From Diplosphaera chodatii (taxonomy: Eukaryota; Chlorophyta; Trebouxiophyceae; Prasiolales; Stichococcaceae), in the NCBI GenBank assembly GCA_032358165.1, contig JAALGY010000019.1, forward strand, positions 1,674,001-1,738,000: DNA of 64,000 nt, given 5' to 3'. Positions 10,832-21,503 of the stretch are shown here, piece by piece; the first letter of the stretch is position 1; each line of letters begins with the position of its first letter. Below the pieces are notes generated by a model. The model was given only the letters and a program-made list of their open reading frames with translations, was not told the origin of the DNA and ran no database searches. The position numbers and the translations under genes were made by a program.

Positions 10832-13800
10832 TCACAGAGTCATGCTGCCGAAGCTGTTCATTGCGCCGTCAGCAGCCTGCGCAGCGCCTTGGTCTTCATC
10901 TGTCTGTGTCGCCCACTCGTGCAGCGCTGCATGGGCTGGCCTCCGCACCTCGCCTGCGGGCAGCAGTGCGTCAGCACGGGCATGAGCTCCCATCAACATG
11001 ATCGTCTTTCTGAAATGGAGTTGTGGGACCTGTTGAACACATTGCTGAAACATTGCCCCTAAGCAGATGTGATGTGCCCCACCTGAGGTGCGCATCAGCC
11101 GGCGCTTGACTCCGACTGATCCCGGGCGCCTGCTGCTGCCTGGCGTGCGTGGCGCCTCGCCACTCAATCTGCAGCACGCGAAGTCAACCATCAGGCTGAT
11201 TGGAGTGTTGTGATGGTAGAATGCATTCACACATCACAAGCATACATGGCACGCCAGGATGTGCTGTGTTGAGTATGGCATGCAGAACATAAGCACAAAC
11301 CCATCAACACTTGATGGGCAGACCTCTCAAATGGGTTGTGAGGCGCTGCTTCGTGATGTTCGTCCGGCAGCATGGGGGATGCAGTGTCTGGGCTGCCAGC
11401 GGATTGCGGTTGAGCAGCTGCAAAGTCCTGTACTGCCTCTGCCTGGTGCACTGCTGATGTGGGAAACAAACTGTGCCGATGTGTGCTGCTGTTCTGCTGC
11501 CACGCGGAGGCTGCACCGCCCATGTCCTGATGTCCACTTCCGTGTACTGGTGTGGACATGAAGGAAGGCCACGGCGCTGCTGCCTCTGCATTGCTGTCGG
11601 TGCCTGCCATTGCTGGCTGCCAGAAGTCGGCTGGACTGCTGGGGCTGCACACATGGACAATGCGCATTGGCACCCTAAATGTATGACGTGAGGCGCAGCG
11701 GGACGAGGGGAAGTACACTGGCATGCTTGCGGGTGCGAGGGCAGTTGGCAGGTACCTGTTGGCGGCGGCGCCAAAGCTGAAGCGGCGGCGTGGCCACCGC
11801 TCCATTGGGCTGACGCTGGCCGTTACAGCCGGGGAGCCTGGCTGTGCGTGCGGGTCCACTCGCCAGCCGCTCAGTGTGGGTGGTGCCTATGGAGCAATGG
11901 CAGAACTGCCTCGTCTCAAAATATTTGCCAAGTGGTGGTTCCAAACATCCAGTACAAGAGGGTAATTCCGAACATCCAGTAGAAGAGGGGAACCTTGTCG
12001 TATGAGTCACCATGACATCAGCCTGTGAAACAGCAGGGACTGGTGCATCGCAGGTATCGACACCCACCTTGAGCGGGGCCATGGACGACGGCCAGGCGCC
12101 CGACACTGCTGATGAGCCTGGCACCATGTCCCTACCACCACCCCGCAACGCAGCCATATCAGGGGTGCCATTGACACGCGGGCTGGCTCCATCTGACAGT
12201 CCCGTGGCGCCACTGCTTCCCAGTAGCGCTAGCCGCAGGCAGGGAGTCGCGGGGGATGCCATGTCTGTGTGGTAGAATCAAAGCTGCTGTTAACAGTTGT
12301 TTGGGAGATCCCACAGCTTCATGGTTCCGCTCCACACAGAGCAAGCATGGCAGGCGGGGCATATGTGGCCGAACAGGCAGGTGCACCTGGCGGCGGGTGG
12401 CGGCTGCGCGCCGGCGTCGGAGGCGTGGCCGTGGATGCCATGCTGAAGGGCGTCAACCGGTCGGACTTGGGTGTCGAGTCTGCATGCAGGAAGCCTGGTT
12501 GCAACCTGCCGACTGCTCTGATGCCGCACGCCTAAACTGCACCACGATGCATAATGCATATTGCAGCAGCAGCAACCGCACATGATCGCGTCAGACAGCC
12601 TCAACACTGTGACATCACAAGAGATGAGTTACCTGCCATGCTGTCATCTGTCAGAGGGGTCAGCGCCCGCCGCCGCTGCACCAGCAGCCCGGCGATGGGC
12701 GAGTGCAAAGCCAAGTGCTGCCCCGGCGGTGGCAGCGGCGCCTCTGGTGTGACTATCGCTGCATCGCCTGTTGTACCGCCGGGTCTGCTTCTCCTACCAG
12801 CCCCAATGGCTGCCAGCGCAAGTTCCGCCTGCTGTGCTACTGCCTATGGCATGTACAGACGACTGCTTTGAGTACTACTTTGCTTCAGAGTCACCTGCTG
12901 TCACATTCTTCACACGCTAGCAAGATGATGCTGCCATCTCGCTCTGGACCTGGGCAGACGGCCGTGCTGCGGGGTCGGGCTGCAGCAGTGCTGCAACCAA
13001 CTGCCGCAGCTGCACAGAGGCGTCCAGCCGGCCCAGAGCCGCCTCCAGCGGCACAGAGCGTGGCAGCTTCTCTCCAGCAATGCATTCGTACAGCGTCGCC
13101 CCTGCAGACTCAGCATGCACACTTTCCTGGAACCATGGACAACAGCCACTATGAGTGCGTTGAGGCGTCCTGGAGCTGTTCGCATTGAGACCAGACTGTA
13201 CGTCGTTGGTAGCAACGCACCGAGGGAGAACATGTCGGCTGCGGGAGATGCCTCTGTATTGGCAGCCAGGAGCTCAGGGGCCACATACTCTCCATCCCCC
13301 TCCTCCCACTCCTGTGAACGTCATACGATGGCTGAGGCACACTGCCCGCAGGTAGATGCATTGTGTGCATGGTGAAGGGCCAAGTCGCAAGCGGGCACTG
13401 CCAGCATGAGGGCCGTTCTTGCCCCGGCTGATTGTGCAGCTGCCTGAGCGCATGCCACACACCGACCATCTGCGTCAGCAGGCACATCTGCCGGTATATG
13501 CACACGACTCACCCACTGGTGGCGCAGCACCGCGAGCCCAAAGTCGCCCAGCTTCAGGTTGCCAGCGCCATCAGCAAACACATTGCCGGGCTTCACATCC
13601 AGGTGCAGCACCCCGGCGGCATGCAGGAAGGCGAGCCCCGCCGCCACCTCCGCCGCTACCTGCCACACCGCAGGCTCACCCACGCCGGCCTTCCCGTCGG
13701 CCTCCGTCTGCAGCAAGCATAGACCTCGTTGGGCAGTGCCTGATGTCCGGCAACCTGACGCCTGCCCCTGTCACACCTCTGGATGAGGGCACAGCCCTGA

Positions 13801-15782
13801 TGACACATCGGCACACCCAGGCATGACATTCAGCATGCACCTGCCGCAGCAGCTCAGAGAGCGAGCCGCCGGAGCACAGGTCCATCTGGATGTAGAAGTG
13901 GCCGCCCTGCTGCCAGGCGCGGTATTGGCCCACCACGTTAGGGTGCCGAGGCAGCCCCGCCACCGCCTGGATCTCGTGCAGGCACCTGCCCAGCATGCAA
14001 GGCCGTGATGACACGGCATACCACGCCCAGGGCCAACGCTGAGCTCAAAGCACGAGAAGCATGCAGGCCCTCATTCAACCTCCGTGAATTTGCACAGGAA
14101 CACACAGCGCAGCAAGACGCGCTGCATGGCTCACCTCCTGCGGTGCGCACGGGAGGCAAACTTCCGGCGTGACCGCTTCACAGCAAATGGCTCCCCGCTG
14201 ATCTTGTGCCGAACACGGAACACCTGCAGACATACTTCGTTCGATATGCGATCATACGCATAGGTAAAGTGTCGCACTGGTTGGAATGAATTGCCAAGCA
14301 TGAGCCATCTGTATGCCGCTGACAAGGTTAACCCACCTCGCTCATGTGGGATCGCCCGATGATCTCCTCAAACTCAAAGTGGTCATCGAAGTGGAAGAGC
14401 TGCGGGCTGAGCATACTGTCTGTCCGCTTCAGCTCTGTTGCCATCAGCACCTGCGCATCGTTTGCTTATTAAGGCACGCCTGCTTGAGCGCTCCGGTGCA
14501 CACCACCCCAAGTTCCACAGGGTTTGCATGTGAAATAAGCAGCACTGGCAGCGGGACCCCGGTCAGATCCAGCACATGCATCGAGCACGAGACTCTGCCA
14601 GCAGCCCACCTTGGCTTCGTTGAGGGAGGATGTACGGTCCAGGGGACGGAGGGGCCCCAGGTCAAAGGATCCTCGCCCGCTGCGCTGCCGCACCAACTCG
14701 AAGGCGCTGCCGTCTGTGGACCGCGCACTGCCCCCCTGCAGTCATACGACGTTCCCTCGGTTGGACTAGAACGTTTGCTGCTATTGCATTGATCGTCACA
14801 TCCGACAGCGCATGCTCCTCCAGCACCCCAACGAGGAGATCACAGGAAGAATGGCTGAAGTTCTGAATTTTACCCTGCACCTGCAGGAAATGCCCTTTGC
14901 AGTGGCGGCCCTCAGGCAGGATGCCAGCTGAGGACGGCAGGAGAGACTGTTATGTTCGCTTCATACCTGCTGCATGTCTGAGGGGTTGATGCCACTGCCG
15001 CTGCGCCACAAGCTGAAGCTGCTGGAGCTGGTGTTGCTGTCCGTACGGTCGATGCGCAGCATGGGCAGCGGCTCGCTGGAAGCTGCCTGCTGTGCGGTCG
15101 CGTCTTTGCCCCTAGAGCTGTCGGCTGCAGCAGTGGCTGCAGAGTCGCTGATGCTGGCATCGCTGCTGTGGCTTGGGTGCCGGCTTCCCCATACAGGATG
15201 GCCCTCAAGTGGATCGGGAGGTCCACTGCCACCGACCTCAGCTGTGCGATATGCAGCTGCGTTCTGTAGCCCAGGCGGCCCTGCTGCTGCTTTCAGTGCT
15301 CCGATAAAGTGGCCTCGGCCTGAGCCCGAGGCTTGCCGACTGAAGGAGGGCGGCCGTGGAAGAGGCGGCAGCTCCCCAGACGGCTGCGCGGCCATGGCAG
15401 TCACTGCAGTGGTGGGCACTGCATCTGACTTTGCGGACCTGAAGTGCCACCAGGGGTGCTTCACACACGCCGTGGGCGCGGCGTGCGGGGGCTGCGCAGC
15501 GGCGCCTGTTGAGCGGCACGCCGGCGGCAGGGTGCCTCCGCGCTTGCGGGTGGCCGCCTGCCGTGGGGACCGCCGCGTTGCTGCAGCCTTTGAGTCCTCA
15601 TGCTGGCCGCTGCTCTGCATGCATTGACTGCCGTTGACTGCGGCAGGCAGCGGGCTGAGGGGCAGAGCCCCCGGTGTGGTGGCGACCGACGATGCCGGCG
15701 AGTCCAGGGTCAGCAGGTCGAAGATGCTGGTGGGCGAGCACTCCGGCTGTTTGACCTTGCGCGGCATCTGCTGAAGTGCCAT
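10832..15782 (-). CDS. WEE1: WEE1-type cell-cycle kinase with a long S/T-P-rich C-terminal tail
   Basis: WEE1 kinases delay mitosis by inhibitory tyrosine phosphorylation of cyclin-dependent kinases. Exon 14967-15782 encodes a disordered N-terminus from MALQQMPRKVKQPE. The kinase domain follows in exons 14610-14713, 14337-14450, 14135-14223, 13841-13985, 13513-13707, 13221-13311 and 12950-13101. Landmarks are FHFDDHFEFEEIIGRSHMSE (glycine loop), FAVKRSRRKF (catalytic Lys), FYIQMDLCSGGSLSELL, VLHLDVKPGNVF, LGDFGLA, EEGDGEYVAPELL and AARPSAQ. HLDVKPGN and EEGD are WEE1 hallmarks. The frame could stop at 12917. However, using the GT after AARPSAQ, seven further exons (12633-12828, 12387-12479, 12068-12264, 11756-11886, 11324-11674, 11083-11168, 10832-10953) join in consistent phase. 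They add 391 residues full of TP/SP sites and have no ATG of their own at their 5' end. One small exon between 14713 and 14967 is unresolved. Confidence 0.8.
11939..11992. repeat. Tandem repeat, two 27-bp units, inside a WEE1 intron
   Basis: Units 11939-11965 and 11966-11992 match at 24 of 27 bases, each beginning TTCC and containing AACATCCAGTA. They lie in the intron between tail exons 11756-11886 and 12068-12264. Confidence 0.85.
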
Positions 15783-16523
15783 TGCTGCGCTTCGCTGGCC
15801 GGCGGACGCTGACTGTGCAGCCTGCAAGTAGCCAGGGTCCCTTGTCTTGTGCTCAGCAAGGGCTGCGTGAGGAGGGCAACAGGCTTACGGTCAGACCGCA
15901 TCATGACAGTGCACAATGAGCGAGCTTCTACGGCACCGTTGCCGCAGTAGCCCCGGTCGTAGTCGCGCCTGCGTTACGGTCGCGAGGCAGCTTCCTGCAA
16001 GCAGTTCACCTGGAGGAGGATGCTGCCGGCCGCCGCAGGTTCAACCTGAAGATGGCTCAGAATCGAACAGATCCCACGCTTGTCTGTGCAGGAGCGCAGC
16101 GTACAGGCCGTGCAGATAGCAAGAGATAGGTTGGCAGCTGAAATTCAAAGTTTGCGTGCTAGAGCTATCACGTCATTGTTGTTCTAAAGTTACCATGATT
16201 AGAAAGTACGACAGACCTTTTTCCCTTACACAATGGCCGTGCCTGAAAGTGCATCAGAACGTACTGCTAACATGCGTTACACTTGCAGTCCTGCTCGATA
16301 CATGTCACATGTACGCCGCTCGCATCTATTGGCAGGGCTCGTCATCAAGCAGTTCTGATTTTCTGGGCGTAACACCACTGGGATAGACCTCACCAGCGAC
16401 TAACCCGCACAAGATTGCGGCCGAAGCGTTGCACAGCAGCATTACGTGCAAGGTGACGCGCAAAGGCTGCTGTGGTCACTGGGATTAGCGCTGCCCTCTG
16501 CGGGCCGCTTGCAGATACACAGC
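15783..16523. promoter_or_regulatory. Divergent promoter region between WEE1 (-) and EMC7 (+)
   Basis: The two genes are head to head, so both promoters and 5' leaders must lie here. The WEE1 coding exon is preceded by an acceptor-like TTGCAG at 15822-15827, suggesting a 5' untranslated or tiny first exon near 15830-15920. No clear TATA box is evident, and no element was recognised. Confidence 0.45.
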
Positions 16524-17798
16524 ATGCGCATCCACCATGCGCTGCTGGTTGGTGCCGCACTGCTGCTCAGCCTGCCTGCGTTTGTATCCAGCAGTTCCAG
16601 CAGTGGGGTCTCCGCAAGCGTGGACGGCAGCATCACCTTTCCCTTGCACCGTGGACCGCCAGCATCGGCTATCAATGTGAGGCATGCTGAGTGCAGCGGC
16701 ATCAGCCCATTGCAGGCCTGGCCGATGAATCAATAGCAGGAGCACACGTCACCTTTCGGTCAGCTGATCATCAACTCCATGCTCGTGGTGCCTGGCAGGT
16801 CGCACTGACGTTGGAGGGCGGCAAGCAGCTCCATGCATACCCTAAGGCAGACATGTCCTGGCAGCTGTCAGGCGTGCCGGCGGGGGCGCACCTGCTGGAG
16901 GTCAATGCCCTGGGCTACACCGTGCCCTCGGTGTGCTGCATGTCAGCGAGCCAGCGTGCCATGCTCCGCACGGGCTGCACAGTCTGTGCTCGCCTGTGCA
17001 CATTTGCACAGTGTCCCGCTGAGCAATCCGTCTGATTGCTCATGCACCGCACAGCCTGAGAGCGCCATTGTGGATCAGTACCAGGATCAGGATGGTCACA
17101 TGTACGGTGGACACACATGCTGGACCCTGTGCACGCAGATGCGATTGGACGTGGGGCAGGACGGTGCAGTGAAGGCATCATATGCAGAAGTGCCCTTGCA
17201 AACGCTGCCACTGCCCATCCAAATCCGTGCAGTACCTCTGGACTACTTCGATGTGAGCCCCCGACATGAAGCTCAGCAGAGAGAGGAGTGCTGATGAGTG
17301 ACGTGCACCTGTCGCATGCATGTTGCAGCTGTCTGCTGTTCGTGGTGTGATCAATGTCCTCGCAAGCTATGTAAACATGTCTTTGGTGTGCTTGCCATTG
17401 CCGCAGAAAGTGGTGCCCTTCAACGTGGTGGCATGGCTGAAGAGCCCCATGGGCATGATGGCAGGCTTCATGGTGTTTGCCATCGCCATAATGCCGTATC
17501 TGAAGGTGTGCAGCCAAGCCAGCAGATGCCTGTCTTTGGCGTCTGTGCATCATGCACAATGTTTCGCAGGGCAGACAACTGCTGTCTCGCCCTGTGAAAC
17601 ACGACGGATGCCCCTCACTTTAGCTTGACCCCCTGCTGTTGGCTGCAGGTGGACCCAGAGGAGTATAAACAGATGATGGAGGAGGCCAAGAGGGAAAAGC
17701 GCGGGCAGCCACCTCCAGAGCGTGTAGCGGCTGCCGCCTCACCACAGCGGCAGCTGCAGGCTGGCAATGCACAACAGCGGCTCCGCAACAAGCGGTAG
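16524..17798 (+). CDS. EMC7: ER membrane protein complex subunit 7 (EMC7)
   Basis: EMC7 is a luminal beta-sandwich subunit, with one membrane helix, of the EMC insertase that places transmembrane helices into the ER membrane. Five exons (16524-16676, 16799-16930, 17139-17252, 17407-17505, 17649-17798), all in phase 0, give 215 residues. They encode a signal peptide (ALLVGAALLLSLPAFVSS), the DUF2012 sandwich (VALTLEGGKQ, then SGVPAGAHLLEVNALGY), the conserved membrane-proximal block WLKSPMGMMAGFMVFAIAIM, and a cytosolic DPEEYKQMMEEAKRE with a basic end RLRNKR. The KSPMG block and VPAG-HLLEV-ALGY follow land-plant EMC7 closely. The ATG at 16524 was preferred over an in-frame upstream start because it opens directly into the signal peptide. 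Confidence 0.9.
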
Positions 17799-18096
17799 CC
17801 GACTTGGAGCAGCTTCAGACTGCTGGGACCTTCACTGTGACACAGCCGGTACATCGGCTATAGATGATCTTCCCATGTGGTTCCGGATTGCATTGTCTAA
17901 GAGTTCGCAGTATTTGTGCACAACAAATAGGTGCCATCAGGCTTCTGGTCCCCAAAGAATGTCAGTGCCACAGGGCAACTGCGCATCGCTACTCTACAAT
18001 ACAAAGCCGAGGTCCTTCCTTCCGAATACCTTGGCAAAAGGCATGTTTGGTGGCAGTCTGAATGCGAGCGGGTTGGCCTCACATACTGTGCCGAGC

Positions 18097-19645
18097 TCAC
18101 TGTGGCACCACATCGGTGCCCTCCTTCAGCACCTCGCCAGCCTTCTCAGTGACGTCTGTGGGCGGCTTGGACGTCGCAATCTGGCACAGCACTGTGTTCC
18201 ACAGCATCTGCGCGGAACACACGCATTTTGCACGTCAGCCCTAGGTCATAGCCGCAGAAGTGCAGTGCACAAGCAGCATGGATGCATAAGATGTCATCAG
18301 GCAACCATGCGATGATGCAATTGCAGAGCCGAGACTATGGTCTCGGGTTTCGAGTGCACCTGCACGCAGTTGATGTACAGCACACGCAGGTCGGACGGCA
18401 CATAGCGGAAGTTGATCACGTGCGCCGCCGGCCAGACGCAGTAGCCAAACAGCATCGTCTTCACCAGCTTCTCCCGGATGATCTGTGGTCGAACACCGTC
18501 AACAAGGGTGAGTTTCCTGCAGCCTCGCTACATCCCGCCACCTTCGGAACTTGTCTGCAGGCTCTGCCCTGCAGGGAGCTGCATGGTAAGGTCACCAGCA
18601 TGCACTTGGTCAGACAGCCACCTGCGGAGTCTCCTCGGGACGTCCCTCAAGGGTGGCCAGCGTGCCATAGAACAGCGAGATACCAACTGGGGTGAACAGC
18701 AGCTGGTCGGTCGCCACCTTTGTCAGCACTTGCCGCGTCCTGCGTGTGCCAATTGCATGTTCCTACATGTAATTGTTCATGTAGGGAGCCATGCCCCTGT
18801 GTAGTGCATCAGCTGACAAGCTCGTGTCCCGGAGAGCACAGTACTTGTATGCAGGGTTCTTAGCTAAACTGCATACTGCATACTGCATGCATACCCTGTG
18901 CCAACAACCATGTTGTCCAGCCAACGGTAGAACAAATGGCAAGTAGGGCCATGCACTGCAAAGCCATAGGTCGCAAAGCGTGCAGTCCGCTTCCTGTGTA
19001 AGACAGCAGCAGCGTTGGAGCCTGAGACTTGTTTCTATCAGCTAGTATACTGAATAGCAACCGGTATGACATGCAGCTCACTATTCCTCATCAACAGGTT
19101 GCAATACGAAAAACAGGACCAGGGCCGTGGAGTGGGGCACACCAGTCATACTGCTCCCGGCCGCCAGTGGCCATCTGAGCCAGCGTGTCGCCCACAATGA
19201 AGCCGCCTGTGCTGGTGAGCGCCTTCGTGATTACCGGGTTGGTCTGCAGGAAAACCAGTTGGTATGCTTTCAATAATCTACGCGGCGCCGTTAGGTGACT
19301 GTACGGCACTGAAAATAGCCCCCAGTGGCGAATCTGCTTCTGTGACATTGCGGTGATGACCACAGGCTCCCTTCATTGCAAGCTTTGCAGTGTTGCAAGT
19401 GCGATTGCCGCATTCAATGCACAGCGTGCAATGCTGTCAGTAGGACGCTGATCGAGCACCGCTGCAGAAGTTGCTCATACACATGTGGTCCGCAGCATCA
19501 GCTGTTGAATCTGACGGCAGGCGGACCACAGCACACCCTTGATTCAGGTGCCAGCCAGCTGCCATGCCATGGCCAAAGCATCTACCTTCAGCGATGAGTT
19601 GTAAGCGTTCCATAACCGCCACAAGGGCGAGGTTGCTTTCGACAT
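18097..19645 (-). CDS. Mpv17/PMP22 family four-helix organellar membrane protein
   Basis: Members sit in the inner mitochondrial, peroxisomal or plastid membrane and are thought to form or regulate channels. Reading on the minus strand, exons encode MSKATSPLWRLWNAYNSSLK (start 19645), TNPVITKALTSTGGFIVGD (near 19250-19145), RFATYGFAVHGPTCHLFY (near 18998-18890), VATDQLLFTPVGISLFYGTL (near 18735-18620), MLFGYCVWPAAHVINFRYVP with RVLYINCVQ (near 18490-18363), and a last exon beginning MLWNTVLCQIA and stopping at 18097. The motifs LW..Y, GD.L.Q, HGP..H.FY, DQ....P and W(P)..N/F..VP..R are the family signature in order. Total length is about 200 residues, normal for the family. I cannot say which organelle or which paralogue (MPV17, PXMP2 or SYM1 type). 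Confidence 0.88.
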
Positions 19646-20280
19646 GAATGCGTGAAAGCGGCTGCGGATACCCTGCGGCTCGTGCTCACGCTTGCGTGTT
19701 GTCACAAAGGTGGGTAACACTAGCTTGTCGTCCGGTCTTGGTCCAGTCCGTCTGGCGGGCTTATCTATATCAGTTGATCGAACACTGTGCAAGTCTACAG
19801 GCCGTTTGGCCCTCGGGTCCTTGGACGCACTCAGCTTGTTCGCGTTTGATCAGTCACCGGATAAAGTTTTCTGATCGACCGGCAGAACCAGCCGCGCAAC
19901 AGCCACAGCTGTGATCAAACTGTGTACACAGGCAATCAGCTTGATGACGAGCTTGATCACAAGAGCGAAACTTCGAATCAGGGCAATGCACTGTGTTCGG
20001 TCAACGCACGCCGAGGTGCGTCAGGGTCGGCATTCGCATGCCCCTGGGCTCCCATTAGATCTTTGCAGGCAGGATGCATTTGGTGTTGCCAGCGCACGTT
20101 AGGTTTGCCTCTAGCACTTGACATTGAACTGTTGCACGGCAAACCACAACTGTCAGGTTCATCAGAACGTCAACGGTGCAGCATCCTTGTCTGCAGGCCC
20201 AAAAGGGGCAGACCCTCGCTGACTGGCGGCTGCCGCCACCCAAAACTGAACCTCAGATGCACTGCAGTTTGTCCAGCCAC
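19646..20280. other. Intergenic region, no gene seen
   Basis: It lies between two minus-strand genes, so it carries the Mpv17-like promoter and the 3' end of the prolyl hydroxylase transcript. A TTCGAATC string near 19971 recalls a tRNA T-loop but has no matching arms. Nothing else is evident. Confidence 0.5.
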
Positions 20281-21057
20281 TCAGATGTGGAACGTGTCCA
20301 CCCGCATCCACTTTGTGGCGGACCACTTGTTGCCGCGGATGACGGGGCAGCCGCTGTGCAGGCTGAGCGTGTCCAGCGTGCCGTTGGGCGTCTGGCTGTA
20401 GAACAGGAGCGCATCTCCCCGCCGCGGCTTCACCGCCACGCCCTGCTGCCCGCATGTCGAGTAGCTGGGGTTGCCCACGTTCGGCTTCTCCTGGCTGCTG
20501 GGGAACACCGTCTCACCGCCCTCCTCCACATCTGACAAGTACATCAGCATCGTGGCCAGCCGCTGCCCACCGTTTTGAGCGTTGACTGAGTCGTGGAAGT
20601 AGTCGAAGTGCGGCTCATACTTCTGTGAAGGCTCGTAGTGCAAAATCTGCAAAGACTCTCCATTGTCGAAAGGTATTTTCGACAGGCGAGCAATGCGCTC
20701 CTCCACCCGGCGGACCACATCATCATGGTCTCGATTCAAAAATGTGCCTGAGCTGGTTCTCACCCTGCTGTCTACGCTTTTCCCTGTGTCGTTGTCTACC
20801 ACTGAAGACTTGACCATGGATGGCTTGCCCAAATTGATCAGATGCTCGCATTCCTCCGCTGTCATGAAGTTGTGATACACGAAGGCGCGAGGATACCATG
20901 ACACTGTCTCCACCCATATCTCATCCTCCACTGGCCGCTTTTGCGCCCAGCCATCCATTGTGTCCCGCTTCCTGGGCAGTCTGGCAGTTTGACCATTTTG
21001 TGCACAGAGAGCCAGCAGCACGAAGCCCCATAGGTGCAACGCCGCACGCCTGGGCAT
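20281..21057 (-). CDS. Prolyl 4-hydroxylase, 2-oxoglutarate/Fe(II)-dependent, intronless
   Basis: This enzyme hydroxylates proline in secreted proteins (hydroxyproline-rich wall glycoproteins in algae), acting in the ER/Golgi. One uninterrupted frame of 258 residues starts at the first ATG (21057), which opens a signal or anchor sequence (LHLWGFVLLALCAQNG). The catalytic core is complete: PRAFVYHNFMTAEECEHLI, then VRTSSGTFL, HYEPSQKYEPHFDYFHD carrying the iron ligands His-x-Asp, LATMLMYLSDVEEGGETVFP, PRRGDALLFYS, and LSLHSGCPVIRGNKWSATKW carrying the third iron ligand His and the Lys that binds 2-oxoglutarate. Length is near that of Chlamydomonas and Arabidopsis P4Hs. It is unusual here in having no introns. 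It is head to head with the golgin gene. Confidence 0.93.
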   Translation of the reverse strand: MPRRAALHLWGFVLLALCAQNGQTARLPRKRDTMDGWAQKRPVEDEIWVETVSWYPRAFVYHNFMTAEECEHLINLGKPSMVKSSVVDNDTGKSVDSRVRTSSGTFLNRDHDDVVRRVEERIARLSKIPFDNGESLQILHYEPSQKYEPHFDYFHDSVNAQNGGQRLATMLMYLSDVEEGGETVFPSSQEKPNVGNPSYSTCGQQGVAVKPRRGDALLFYSQTPNGTLDTLSLHSGCPVIRGNKWSATKWMRVDTFHI

Positions 21058-21503
21058 GCTGCCTTCCCCTGGGGGGGCTGGGCTCGCTAGATGGTACACA
21101 TGAAAGCTGCTGCAATGTGTGACGTGCGGCGAGGTGACAACCTTCTGGGTGATGAGGAGAAAGTCAATTTACACAAACAAGTCGGGGTGTGAAGCACATT
21201 ATGGTCAGTATAGGCGCAACGTACATGCTCTCAAGTCTCAACGCCTGCGAAGAAGTCGACCAAGGGGTGCAACGAGGGCGCTATTCTAAATAGGGCAATC
21301 AGATGACAGCATGACACGGCCTGTCTCCGAGGCACTTCACCACTTGCAAGTTGCAAGCATCTCACTAGGCGACTGTCTCACGCAGTCTGAAACCAGCTGG
21401 CAGCATCTGCATGCCGCACCATAGCTGGGAGAGCACCACGGCGCAACCTGTGCAAACCGTGTACATGGGCTTCACTGTGGTTGTACTATGTGAATAAGCA
21501 CAC
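21058..21503. promoter_or_regulatory. Divergent promoter region, prolyl hydroxylase (-) / golgin (+)
   Basis: This is the only space for both promoters. It is less GC-rich around 21170-21300 (for example TCTAAATAGGGC). No defined element was recognised. Confidence 0.4.

Noticed and set aside
12917..12950. WEE1 stop codon at 12917
   Set aside because: Kept only as an alternative: the in-phase chain of seven downstream exons without their own ATG makes splicing at 12949 more likely.
14974..15627. Plus-strand open frame of 217 codons
   Set aside because: Antisense shadow of the GC-rich WEE1 N-terminal exon.
16740..16798. Possible extra EMC7 coding segment (GAHVTFRSADHQ)
   Set aside because: Every AG there gives the wrong phase for exon 1, while the acceptor at 16798 joins in phase and aligns directly with plant EMC7.
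19960..20000. tRNA-like TTCGAATC string
   Set aside because: No acceptor, D or anticodon arm could be paired around it.
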